A program made the translations under genes and the position numbers. The notes beneath the pieces were generated by a model that saw nothing but the letters and a program-made list of their open reading frames with translations, was not told the DNA's origin and did no database searches. From an uncultured Christensenella sp. (GTDB taxonomy: Bacteria; Bacillota; Clostridia; Christensenellales; Borkfalkiaceae): a stretch of 64,000 nt of DNA. Positions within the stretch are counted from its first letter, which is position 1. Each line of letters opens with the position of its first letter. Positions 22,819 through 29,809 of this stretch are shown here, in pieces. The stretch lies in the NCBI GenBank assembly GCA_910578195.1, contig CAJTOY010000005.1, forward strand, positions 1 to 64,000. Direction: 5' to 3'.

Positions 22819-22998
22819 GGCTCAAACAGCTATGCTAACCTGTAATACATACTGTTAGGCATTTGCTGATAGTGAATGTATCGCGACAACCTACACAACA
22901 AATCAGATATTGCATGAAGCCCGTTGCACGGGCTCGTGAATATCCGATTCGTTAACGAACTTATTGGAGGTAATAAGTTCCCCTATTGTGTTTGAGCC
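22819..22998 (+). ncRNA. Repeated pseudoknot RNA, copy C (180 nt)
   Basis: Outer stem GGCTCAAACA/TGTTTGAGCC (10 bp). Hairpin ATGCTAAC/GTTAGGCAT with loop ATACAT pairing to ATGTAT after a 13-nt spacer. Arm AATC-GATATT/AATATC-GATT topped by AGCCCG/CGGGCT, then arm GAACTTATT/AATAAGTTC. Starts 9 nt after the mini-tmRNA. Confidence 0.75.
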
Positions 22999-23050
22999 CT
23001 TGAAGTCGTCCTTCGGAGTGAGCAAATGTTCCACCTATGACGTTAAAAGC

Positions 23051-23200
23051 GGGTAAGTATGGCGGTTAGCTGACCTTAAAGCGAAGTTGGTGCCACGAAG
23101 CTCGTATGGCTATGATACGAGAAAAATCACGCCGTGGGTTGAAGGAGCGGTCAAATAGCAGCAGTGGTAAATGGAGTTTGATGAACAGCCAACGATTTTA
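23051..23200 (+). repeat. 40-bp repeat (copy 2) followed by a hairpin element
   Basis: 23051-23090 repeats the sequence before tRNA-Asp. It is followed by a CCACG...CGTGG stem enclosing a perfect CTCGTAT/ATACGAG hairpin (about 23095-23140), where a tRNA would be expected by analogy. No tRNA can be folded there. I see no gene between 22999 and 23201. Confidence 0.4.
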
Positions 23201-23201
23201 T

Positions 23202-23275
23202 AGGGGCGTAGCGTAATGGTAGCGCACGGGACTTTGACTCCCGCAGCGATGGTTCGAGTCCATCCGCCCCTGCCA
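23202..23275 (+). tRNA. tRNA-Gln (UUG)
   Basis: Acceptor AGGGGCG/CGCCCCT, anticodon arm CGGGA-CTTTGAC-TCCCG, T-arm GATGG-TTCGAGT-CCATC, CCA encoded. Confidence 0.93.
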
Positions 23276-23379
23276 TTAAGTAGATGTCTCGCCCAACAAT
23301 GGGGACTACATCATATAAGCCAATTCGCGATAGGCTTTTGTGAACAGAGACGCAAAATACATATATAGGAGACTTTTTT

Positions 23380-23613
23380 ATGGACAAGAATGTTCCTAAC
23401 ACGACAGCGCCCGCAGTGCCGACACCTACGGCAGAAGAACTTTGCGGCTCGGCAAACATCCTCGACACCGTACACCTCAAGAACCTCGTGGACGACCTGT
23501 CAAAGCTTTACAGCACGTCGGTTAACACCAAGGTTGCAAGAGACTCGAAAGTTGCGGCAGAGAAGCGTCTGATTCAGGCAATCCGCGCCAACCTTGACCG
23601 TTACGACGGCTAA
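23380..23613 (+). CDS. Small hypothetical protein between tRNA genes (77 aa)
   Basis: TAGGAG ribosome binding site. Thr/Pro/Ala-rich N-terminus (about 5-17) then a helical domain (TVHLKNLVDDLSKLY, KVAAEKRLIQAIRANLD). Unknown family. Its codon use (GTG, CTC, GGC) looks like other proteins of the element. Followed by a strong hairpin. Confidence 0.7.
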   Translation: MDKNVPNTTAPAVPTPTAEELCGSANILDTVHLKNLVDDLSKLYSTSVNTKVARDSKVAAEKRLIQAIRANLDRYDG

Positions 23614-23622
23614 GTCAAAGAA

Positions 23623-23654
23623 CATTTGTAATAGTCCTTACGCTATTACAAATT
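23623..23654 (+). terminator. Strong hairpin after 23380 gene
   Basis: ATTTGTAATAG/CTATTACAAAT, 11 perfect base pairs around TCCTTACG. There is no T-run, so it may be a processing site just before the following tRNA-like RNA. Confidence 0.5.
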
Positions 23655-23656
23655 AC

Positions 23657-23714
23657 TGGGGTGCAAGGTCGTGCGGTTATCCGTATATAGGTTCAACCCC
23701 TATCACCCCAACCA
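23657..23714 (+). ncRNA. D-armless tRNA-like RNA (58 nt)
   Basis: Acceptor TGGGGTG/CACCCCA, T-arm ATAGG-TTCAACC-CCTAT and encoded ACCA are canonical, but only about 23 nt separate the acceptor strand from the T-arm. These can form a CGG/CCG mini-hairpin; there is no D-arm and no standard anticodon arm. Either a tRNA remnant or a deliberate minimal tRNA mimic, like the mini-tmRNA upstream. Confidence 0.55.
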
Positions 23715-23753
23715 ATGCGATTATGTACACTCCTTTTTAACATCGCATCTTTT

Positions 23754-23951
23754 AAGACACATACAGCAATTTTAACAATACAGATGATTGAGACAAACTC
23801 GCTGGCGAGCTGTCCACGTTCTAACCGTTTGTTAGATGACCTTTGGCAAAGCCAAATGATTTATGCTTAAAAATCATACGTTTCCGCAAAAGCAACTGGG
23901 AGCGGGTAAAACGTTAGTTGGTTGCCCTGTTAGCAGGTATCAATGTGCCTT
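23754..23951 (+). ncRNA. Candidate Y-like RNA 7 (about 198 nt)
   Basis: Begins AAGACA + CAT + ACAGCAAT, the same spacing as Y-like RNAs 1, 2 and 6. The end ATGTGCCTTGTAA is shared with RNA 2 (TGTGCCTTGTAA) and pairs with AAGACACAT over 8 of 9 positions. The interior has CTCGC/GCGAG and TTTGGC-AAA-GCCAAA hairpins. Ends 7 nt before tRNA-Lys. Confidence 0.4.
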
Positions 23952-23958
23952 GTAATTC

Positions 23959-24034
23959 ATCCGCGTAGCTCAGTCGGTAGAGCACGTGACTTTTAATCAC
24001 GGCGTCGTGAGTTCGATTCTCACCGCGGATACCA
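23959..24034 (+). tRNA. tRNA-Lys (UUU)
   Basis: Acceptor ATCCGCG/CGCGGAT, D-arm GCTC/GAGC, anticodon arm GTGA-CTTTTAA-TCAC, T-arm GTGAG-TTCGATT-CTCAC, CCA encoded. Confidence 0.95.
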
Positions 24035-24359
24035 TTAGAGAGATGTTGGTTCAACTCCAACACCGTCCACCTTGGGGCGGTTCGTTCAATATCAGGTAGG
24101 ATGCTCTATTCAAGGGCGTATCTCAGCCTTTAAGTGAGACAGTTAATTTAGTTAGGTTCTCGGTTAGCGGACAACGATGCCGCCTAAGAAATCTCGGTAT
24201 GCAGACAATCTTTACACGTTCGCGGATTTGCTATTTATAAGCTCAACAGTGTAATAACTTAGACGCCGATGAAGAAGTATTAAATGAAAAAGAACGGTGA
24301 GTGAAAATAGTGTGGCACTCTCAAATCCTGAAACAAGCTCTTCCCTAACTAAAACTTTT
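24035..24359 (+). other. Intergenic stretch with an orphan T-arm
   Basis: 24045-24061 is a perfect T-arm (GTTGG-TTCAACT-CCAAC) followed by ACCGTCC-ACC, but no matching acceptor 5' strand, D-arm or anticodon arm precedes it, so it looks like a broken tRNA. A TCTCA/TGAGA hairpin occurs near 24120-24140. No gene seen in the rest. Confidence 0.4.
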
Positions 24360-24434
24360 GCGGGTATAGTCAAAAGGTTACGACGTCTGCCTTCCAAGCA
24401 GAAGGTGCGGGTTCAATTCCCGCTACCCGCTCCA
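24360..24434 (+). tRNA. tRNA-Gly (UCC)
   Basis: Acceptor GCGGGTA/TACCCGC, anticodon arm TCTGC-CTTCCAA-GCAGA, T-arm GCGGG-TTCAATT-CCCGC, CCA encoded. Confidence 0.95.
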
Positions 24435-24592
24435 CTATGTTGCTCTTGCAGGAGTAACATAAACACCTCTTCAAATGCACCGGCGCTTATGACAACTGCA
24501 ACACGTCATAACCAAGAAACGTCAGGGTACGTGCCGCCCTACCCACTTGCATCTGGGCAAGAGAAATCTTGGACGAGCGAAGAGGAATTTAT

Positions 24593-24679
24593 GAGAGAGA
24601 AGCACAAAGGCAATGCAGGGACTTGAAATCTCTTTAGATGGCGCCATCTATTGTGGCGGTTCGATTCCGCCCTCTCTCA
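24593..24679 (+). tRNA. tRNA-Ser-like (UGA), CCA not encoded
   Basis: Acceptor GAGAGAG/CTCTCTC, anticodon arm AGGGA-CTTGAAA-TCTCT, palindromic class II variable arm (TAGATG/CATCTA), T-arm GGCGG-TTCGATT-CCGCC. The discriminator A is followed by ACA and not CCA, unlike its neighbours. It duplicates the UGA anticodon of the tRNA at 20466. A short frame (24488-24626) runs into it. Confidence 0.7.
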
Positions 24680-24682
24680 ACA

Positions 24683-24760
24683 TCAGGATGTAGTCGAATT
24701 GGCATAGACATCGGGCTTAAACCCCGTGCTTTGTGGGTTCAACTCCCACCGTCCTGACCA
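24683..24760 (+). tRNA. tRNA with UAA anticodon (Leu), short variable arm
   Basis: Acceptor TCAGGAT/GTCCTGA, anticodon arm CGGG-CTTAAAC-CCCG, T-arm GTGGG-TTCAACT-CCCAC, CCA encoded. The variable region is only about five nt (GCTTT), whereas bacterial tRNA-Leu is normally class II with a long variable arm. Confidence 0.85.
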
Positions 24761-24762
24761 GT

Positions 24763-24859
24763 TGCGCCTCCCAGCCACGTTAAGGGTATTGGGAATAGCT
24801 GAAGCAAGGGATAGCTTAACGAGAACTTGTGGGGGTATATAGGCGAAAGCTTAGGCGCA
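24763..24859 (+). ncRNA. Structured RNA between two Leu tRNAs (97 nt)
   Basis: Closing stem TGCGCCT/AGGCGCA (7 bp), then CCA/TGG and a 7-bp CGTTAAG/CTTAACG stem with a purine-rich 30-nt loop. The compact nested helices suggest a stable small RNA. Family not recognised. Confidence 0.5.
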
Positions 24860-24865
24860 GCACGT

Positions 24866-24942
24866 GGGAGAGTGACGGAATTGGCATACGTACCAGTCTC
24901 AAACACTGGGTTTTGAGAGTTCAAGTCTCTCCTCTCCCACCA
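24866..24942 (+). tRNA. tRNA with CAA anticodon (Leu), short variable arm
   Basis: Acceptor GGGAGAG/CTCTCCC, anticodon arm CCAGT-CTCAAAC-ACTGG, T-arm GAGAG-TTCAAGT-CTCTC, CCA encoded. Variable region GTTTT, again short for a Leu tRNA. Confidence 0.88.
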
Positions 24943-24964
24943 AAATAATCAAAGGTAGGCATTG

Positions 24965-25399
24965 ATGAACACTTTAGAGATTGAAAAACAGCTTGCGTGG
25001 TCTTACGATTATAAGCCACTCCCACCCGCTTTATCCAAAAAGTATCGAGAGCTCTTTGCGTCTAACATTCCAGCGGGGCTTTCTATTACTGGTGCTCATC
25101 AGCCACTTTTTACATCTCGAGGAACCAAGATATGCTCCGGTTACGATAGGATTGTCGTTGGAGATTATGGTGCGTTTATTGAGTTCTCGGAAGAGCAAAT
25201 TGTAGGTGATTTCATATGTAAGCGAGGCGAGGAATTTCGTCTTACAGACAAACGCTATAACTGCAAATATATTTGGCTCACGTTGGATGATGGCAGCGAT
25301 ATTAAAATCTATCACCAACTTAAAACGGTCAAATACGCGGACTATAAAGTAGGAAAATATTATATCAGCCCGCACGAAGTCTCAACTAACGGGGCGTAG
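24965..25399 (+). CDS. Hypothetical protein ending inside tRNA-Pro (144 aa)
   Basis: ATG at 24965 (a TTG lies one codon upstream) with AAAGGTAGG upstream. Mixed alpha/beta protein, segments YDRIVVGDYGAFIEFSEEQIVGDFI and YIWLTLDDGSDIKIYHQLKTVKYADYKVG look like a real domain but no family is recognised. Its stop codon TAG (25397-25399) is the U8-A9-G10 of the following tRNA-Pro, so gene and tRNA overlap by 10 nt. Confidence 0.7.
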   Translation: MNTLEIEKQLAWSYDYKPLPPALSKKYRELFASNIPAGLSITGAHQPLFTSRGTKICSGYDRIVVGDYGAFIEFSEEQIVGDFICKRGEEFRLTDKRYNCKYIWLTLDDGSDIKIYHQLKTVKYADYKVGKYYISPHEVSTNGA

Positions 25400-25466
25400 C
25401 ACAGTTTGGTAGTGCGTATGATTTGGGATCATAAGGTCGCAGGTTCAAATCCTGTCGCTCCGACCA
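25390..25466 (+). tRNA. tRNA-Pro (UGG)
   Basis: Acceptor CGGGGCG/CGCTCCG, anticodon arm ATGA-TTTGGGA-TCAT, T-arm GCAGG-TTCAAAT-CCTGT, CCA encoded. Its 5' end overlaps the upstream coding sequence. Confidence 0.94.
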
Positions 25467-25529
25467 CAAGCAAAGACGGCAAACGAGATTCGTTTGTCGC
25501 GAAAGTTTTCCGCGCGCGAGGATACCTAT

Positions 25530-25691
25530 ATGAATGAAACGTACATCATCACTTTTTATGAGCTTGACAAAAACGACTTTACAACAGAAACAGTTGAGGC
25601 AAAGTCGTTCGAGGATGCGCTTGAATATGCTCGGCGCATACAGACAAAAGAACAAATACTCACAGAAATAAAAATTCAGGAGGAACAATGA
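25530..25691 (+). CDS. Small hypothetical protein (53 aa)
   Basis: Start at 25530 with GCGAGGA upstream. MNETYIITFYELDKNDF followed by an acidic helix (SFEDALEYARRIQ) resembles small phage proteins that act as accessory subunits. Overlaps the nicotinamidase by 4 nt, making it the first gene of the NAD operon. Confidence 0.65.
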   Translation: MNETYIITFYELDKNDFTTETVEAKSFEDALEYARRIQTKEQILTEIKIQEEQ

Positions 25692-26221
25692 AAGTATTAG
25701 TTGTTGTCGATATGCAAAACGACTTCATAGACGGTTCGTTAGCCAATCCGCTGGCTCAGGCAATCGTTAAAAAAGTCGCGAAGTATGTCTCAAAGTTTGA
25801 AGGGTTAATCGTTTTTACGAGAGATACCCACAACCAAGATTATCTCAACACCAGAGAAGGCAAGCACCTTCCCGTCCCCCACTGCATTGCACAGACAGAA
25901 GGCTGGCGCGTTAACAGTGAAATCCTTAAAGCGGCGGAGGAAAATAAAAAGGCACGAGTTGCTTTTGTAAACAAATCAACGTTCTCCGGTGGGACGAGCT
26001 TATATGTTGGCATTCAAACAATTTGTGAGAATCCAGAGGTGATAGAGTTCTGCGGAACCTGTACCGACATCTGCGTTGTATCGAACGTACTTGCGATGAT
26101 TGGCGCGTTCAAAGAGGCACAGATAATCGTACACAAAGATTTGTGTGCAGGTCTTACCGAAGAGAAACATAATGCCGCGCTGGAAGTAATGCGCAGTTGC
26201 CAAGTTGAGGTAGTGAAATGA
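25688..26221 (+). CDS. pncA: Nicotinamidase (PncA-like)
   Basis: Hydrolyses nicotinamide to nicotinic acid. The catalytic triad is visible: Asp8 (VVDMQNDF), Lys96 (VNKSTF) and Cys129 (GTCTDICV). The metal site fits Asp46, His48 and His60/His65 (DTHNQ...GKHLPVPHC). Length 177 aa fits the family. AGGAGG ribosome binding site. It opens an operon that also rebuilds NAD; in that setting it would feed the nicotinate route ending in NadE, or remove inhibitory nicotinamide. Overlaps both neighbours by 4 nt. Confidence 0.88.
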   Translation: MKVLVVVDMQNDFIDGSLANPLAQAIVKKVAKYVSKFEGLIVFTRDTHNQDYLNTREGKHLPVPHCIAQTEGWRVNSEILKAAEENKKARVAFVNKSTFSGGTSLYVGIQTICENPEVIEFCGTCTDICVVSNVLAMIGAFKEAQIIVHKDLCAGLTEEKHNAALEVMRSCQVEVVK

Positions 26222-27027
26222 TTAAAATCGATAACACAATCGTTACACAAGAGATGTTCGGCGACGGCACACTCAAGTGCCCTATACCACCGATTGAAAC
26301 CGCAAGAGGATTTATCTACATAACGTGGTGCTACGATAACGACGCAGAGCTGTTCTGCCTGTGGAGCCTCGTGAGGCACATTCAAGAACATCATCACGGG
26401 TTACTCATCAATCTTTGTATGCCGTACATTCCTCACGCAAGACAAGACAGGAACGTCAGCAACAGGCTGTTCACGCTGAAGTATTTTGCAGAAGCAATCA
26501 ACGCAATGAACTTCAATAAGGTGTTCGTTCTCGACCCGCACTCCGATGTGGCAATGGCACTCATCAATCGTGTTGAAGAAACCGACTTACCTTTCAGCGT
26601 TGCACCGAAAGATAAAGTCGCAACCATAATGTTCCCAGATAACGGTGCGGCGAAGAAATATGCGCCACGCTATCAACTTGATCCAACGGACAATCCTTTC
26701 ATTGTTGGCAGTAAACATCGTAATAGCGAAGGGCGCATCGACGGCTACGAGCTTATGAACTTCACCGAGGGGACAAAGAGCATCATCATTCGCGATGACA
26801 TATGCAGTTACGGCGGCACCTTTGTGTCGGCAGCAAAAGAATTAAGAAAACGTGGCGTTGAGCACATCACGCTTGTTGTTTCCCACTGCGAGAACAACAT
26901 TCTCAAAGGCGAAGTGTTCGACTATATCGACGAGGTGTTCACAACCGACAGTATTTGTACGGTATCACACCCGAAGCTTATCGTCACAAAAAAATACAGG
27001 GCAGGTATCTTAAATGTACAGAATTAA
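26218..27027 (+). CDS. PRPP-synthetase-like protein (candidate ADPR-PP synthetase)
   Basis: Fold and motifs of ribose-phosphate pyrophosphokinase: PYIPHARQDR (69-78), DPHSD (106-110) and the PRPP loop RDDICSYGGT (192-201). It pairs with a NAMPT-like gene overlapping by 14 nt. This pair is the hallmark of phage NARP1, where the Prs-like enzyme (Adps) pyrophosphorylates ADP-ribose to ADPR-PP. A classical PRPP synthase feeding NAMPT is the alternative. At 269 aa it is shorter than housekeeping Prs (~315 aa), as expected for the phage form. Confidence 0.85.
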   Translation: MIKIDNTIVTQEMFGDGTLKCPIPPIETARGFIYITWCYDNDAELFCLWSLVRHIQEHHHGLLINLCMPYIPHARQDRNVSNRLFTLKYFAEAINAMNFNKVFVLDPHSDVAMALINRVEETDLPFSVAPKDKVATIMFPDNGAAKKYAPRYQLDPTDNPFIVGSKHRNSEGRIDGYELMNFTEGTKSIIIRDDICSYGGTFVSAAKELRKRGVEHITLVVSHCENNILKGEVFDYIDEVFTTDSICTVSHPKLIVTKKYRAGILNVQN

Positions 27028-28507
27028 CCCACTTTTAGAGAGTGACTTTTATAAGCAAGTTCACTGGAACCAATATCCCAAAGGCATAACGAAGGTCGTA
27101 AGTTACTTCGTTCCGAGAATGAGCAGGCTGAAAAATGATAAGCACCTTATTATGTTCGGTTTGCAGTCATTCATCAAAGAATATCTCATCGAAGACTTCA
27201 ACGAGTTCTTCTTCTCCCGTCCTAAGGAAGACGTTGTATGCGAATATAAACATCTTCTCGACAACACCCTCGGCGAGGGGTTGTACGGCATCGAGCGTGT
27301 TGCAGAGTTGCACGACTTGGGTTATCTTCCTATCGAGATTAAAGCTCTTGCAGAGGGAACGCTCGTTCCTATCGGAGTTCCGATGTTCGAGATAAGTAAT
27401 ACCCATCCCGACTTTGCTTGGCTCACAAACGCCTTGGAATCTGTGATAAGCTGCGAAATGTGGCACGCTATGATTTCCGCAAACGTCGGCTACAAGTACA
27501 GAAAAATCGTAGACCACTTCTACGATATGAGTTGCGACGACAATATCTCTCACAGAAAAGCTCTTGGAGACTTCTCTATGAGAGGTCAAGAGTCAAAGCG
27601 CAGCGCATACAAATCTTCCGCCGGCTGGTTGTTGTCATTCGTAAACACCGCCACGGTACCAGCGATAGATTATATGGAGAAATATTACAACTGCGACTGC
27701 GAAAAAGAAGAAGTCGGCTTTGGCTCGGTATCAACCGAACACTCCGTAATGTGCAGTAACTTTGCGGTTGACGGCGACGAAATCACAATGATTAAACGTT
27801 TGCTCACAGAAACGTATCCCAACACGTCTTTCAGTATGGTAAGCGATAGCTACGACTACTGGAATTTGGTTGACAACATTTTACCGATGTGCAAGAAAGA
27901 AATCCTTGAACACAACGGATGCCTCTTGGTTCGCGGCGACTCTGGCGACCCCGTAGAAGTCGTCACAAAGACCGTATTCCATCTTTGGGAGCAGTTCGGT
28001 GGAACAGTCAACTCAAAGGGTTACAAGGTTCTGAACCCCCATATTAAGGCTATATACGGCGACAGCATCACACCTCAAAGAGCGGAAGCGATTTACACCA
28101 TTTTAGTTAACAATGGTTTTGCGGCAAGCAACGTCGCGCTTGGTGTTGGTAGCTTCTCAATGCAGTGCCTTGAGTCTTATGAGGAGCACGCAGCAATTCC
28201 AACATTCAACCCATACACGAGAGATACGTTCGGAATTGCAATTAAGGCGACTTATGCCGAAGACAAAGACGGCAAGCCAATTATGATATTCAAAAATCCT
28301 AAAGAGGCTTCCTTCAAAAAGTCTCACAAAGGCTGTGTGGTCGTTTTAACAGGGGCTGACGGCTCGTTAACGAGTGAAGACGAACATGACTTCAAAGCAA
28401 CCTATCGTGCCGACAATGCCCTAAAAACGATCTTTAACGACGGCAAGATGGTACTCGAGTACAGCCTTGCGGACATTAGAAAAAGACTTTACGGAGATAG
28501 CTTCTAA
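27014..28507 (+). CDS. nadV: NAMPT-like phosphoribosyltransferase (candidate Namat)
   Basis: Nicotinamide phosphoribosyltransferase family: YKQVHWNQYP near the start, HSVMCSNFA, VSDSYDYWNLV, and RGDSGDP at 307-313, which binds the ribose-phosphate. Classical NadV makes NMN from nicotinamide and PRPP. In NARP1 the related Namat joins nicotinamide to ADPR-PP and makes NAD+ in one step. Its operon partner is a Prs-like enzyme and no NMN adenylyltransferase is seen, which favours Namat. Full length (497 aa). The two functions cannot be told apart by eye. Confidence 0.88.
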   Translation: MYRINPLLESDFYKQVHWNQYPKGITKVVSYFVPRMSRLKNDKHLIMFGLQSFIKEYLIEDFNEFFFSRPKEDVVCEYKHLLDNTLGEGLYGIERVAELHDLGYLPIEIKALAEGTLVPIGVPMFEISNTHPDFAWLTNALESVISCEMWHAMISANVGYKYRKIVDHFYDMSCDDNISHRKALGDFSMRGQESKRSAYKSSAGWLLSFVNTATVPAIDYMEKYYNCDCEKEEVGFGSVSTEHSVMCSNFAVDGDEITMIKRLLTETYPNTSFSMVSDSYDYWNLVDNILPMCKKEILEHNGCLLVRGDSGDPVEVVTKTVFHLWEQFGGTVNSKGYKVLNPHIKAIYGDSITPQRAEAIYTILVNNGFAASNVALGVGSFSMQCLESYEEHAAIPTFNPYTRDTFGIAIKATYAEDKDGKPIMIFKNPKEASFKKSHKGCVVVLTGADGSLTSEDEHDFKATYRADNALKTIFNDGKMVLEYSLADIRKRLYGDSF

Positions 28508-28983
28508 TGGTCACTTATAAAAATGGAGACTTGCTTAAAAGCAATTGTAATATCATCTGTCACCAAGTGAACTGCCAAGGCGTTATGGGTTCGGGTATAG
28601 CGAAGCAAATACGCTCTACCTACCCCCAAGTCTTTGAAAAATATAAGCAAGTATGCAATCAGTATAAGCTGGAATATTTAATGGGCGTCGCTCAAATATG
28701 CGCAATTTCCGAGGATAACACTCATTACATTGCTAATATGTTCGCACAATTCCATTACTTACCCCGCGGCATCAATCACACAAACTATGAGATGTTTAGG
28801 TTAAGCTGCCAACAACTTAAAATGCTCATACCAACAGAGCTTGCCAATAAAGATTTTACGATTGGCTTTCCAGACCACATCGGTTGCGGTCTTGGTGGCG
28901 GCGACTGGAATATCGTTAAGAAAATCATCGAGGAAGAATTTGCCGGCGATGAATGGAAGGTTGAAATATGGAAACTAAATTAA
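28507..28983 (+). CDS. Macro-domain protein (ADP-ribose-binding)
   Basis: Macro domains bind ADP-ribose and often hydrolyse ADP-ribose-1''-phosphate or mono-ADP-ribose links. The core signatures are present: CHQVNCQGVMGSGIAKQI (18-35) and PDHIGCGLGGGDW (about 125-137), closest to the Poa1p/ADPR-1''-phosphatase type. Start ATG overlaps the NAMPT-like stop. It fits both themes of the element: recycling ADP-ribose for NAD+ synthesis and cleaning up ADP-ribose phosphates from RNA repair. Confidence 0.88.
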   Translation: MVTYKNGDLLKSNCNIICHQVNCQGVMGSGIAKQIRSTYPQVFEKYKQVCNQYKLEYLMGVAQICAISEDNTHYIANMFAQFHYLPRGINHTNYEMFRLSCQQLKMLIPTELANKDFTIGFPDHIGCGLGGGDWNIVKKIIEEEFAGDEWKVEIWKLN

Positions 28984-29732
28984 AGGAAATTTTGAACTGG
29001 CTTGAACAATACAAAGAAGCCACACACTGCCGCGGCGTTGTACTCGGAATAAGCGGCGGTAAAGATAGCACGGTCGTTGCGATGCTTGCGAAGAAAGTTT
29101 GGGGCAACAATGTGTTCGGCGTCTTAATGCCGAACGGCACACAAAAGGATATTGACGATGCCCTTGACATTGTTAAAACGCTCGGTATTGAGCACCGCAT
29201 TGTCAACATTGAAACCGTCTACAACTCTCTTCTGCACGTTATAGAGAACCGCATCGAAGAAACACCTATCGGAAGAGACTTCGTGGCGAACTGTCCCAAA
29301 GTTACCGACAAAGCAAAGACAAACATCCCTCCCCGCATTCGCATGACGATTTTGTATGCGGTTGCACAAACACTCGGATACAGGGTTATCGGAACAGGTA
29401 ATGCAAGTGAAGCTTATATAGGGTGGACAACCAAGTGGGGCGACAGCGCCTACGACTTCAACCCTATCGCTCACTTAACCTGCACAGAGGTTATGGCTCT
29501 CGGCGACCTGCTTGCCGATGAGTTCGGATTAAATAAAAAGTACGTTACCAAAACACCATCCGACGGGCTGTGCGGCAAGACTGATGAAGACAGTTTCGGG
29601 TTTACATACGCTACGCTCGACGGATATATAAGCGGTGGTATGTCAAACACCGATTATGAAACTGCTCTTAAGATAGAGCAAATGCACCAAGCATCGGAGC
29701 ATAAGAGAAATATGCCCGCAACGTTGGAGTAA
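28968..29732 (+). CDS. nadE: NAD synthetase, ammonia-dependent type
   Basis: Amidates nicotinate adenine dinucleotide to NAD+. PP-loop SGGKDS at 29-34, then GTGNASEAYIGWTTKWGD and TPSDGLCGKTDED, the NaAD- and ATP-binding loops. At 254 aa it has the synthetase domain only, with no glutaminase domain, so it uses ammonia. Overlaps the macro-domain gene by 16 nt and ends the NAD operon. Together with the nicotinamidase it supports the deamidated route, needing host PncB and NadD. Confidence 0.92.
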   Translation: METKLKEILNWLEQYKEATHCRGVVLGISGGKDSTVVAMLAKKVWGNNVFGVLMPNGTQKDIDDALDIVKTLGIEHRIVNIETVYNSLLHVIENRIEETPIGRDFVANCPKVTDKAKTNIPPRIRMTILYAVAQTLGYRVIGTGNASEAYIGWTTKWGDSAYDFNPIAHLTCTEVMALGDLLADEFGLNKKYVTKTPSDGLCGKTDEDSFGFTYATLDGYISGGMSNTDYETALKIEQMHQASEHKRNMPATLE

Positions 29733-29740
29733 TCCAATCA

Positions 29741-29785
29741 GTCCAAAGAGACTGACTTAACTTAATATAAATCTTCTCTTTGGAC
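29741..29785 (+). terminator. Long hairpin after nadE
   Basis: GTCCAAAGAGA/TCTCTTTGGAC, 11 perfect base pairs with a 23-nt AT-rich loop, between nadE and the next gene. No T-run follows, so it may be an mRNA processing or stability element rather than a terminator. Confidence 0.45.
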
Positions 29786-29809
29786 AATGAGCCAATAAAG
29801 GAGATTTAT

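Noticed and set aside
24488..24626. A 45-aa frame with a plausible-looking sequence between tRNA-Gly and tRNA-Ser.
   Set aside because: No ribosome binding site and its last third is tRNA sequence; kept as a doubtful case only.
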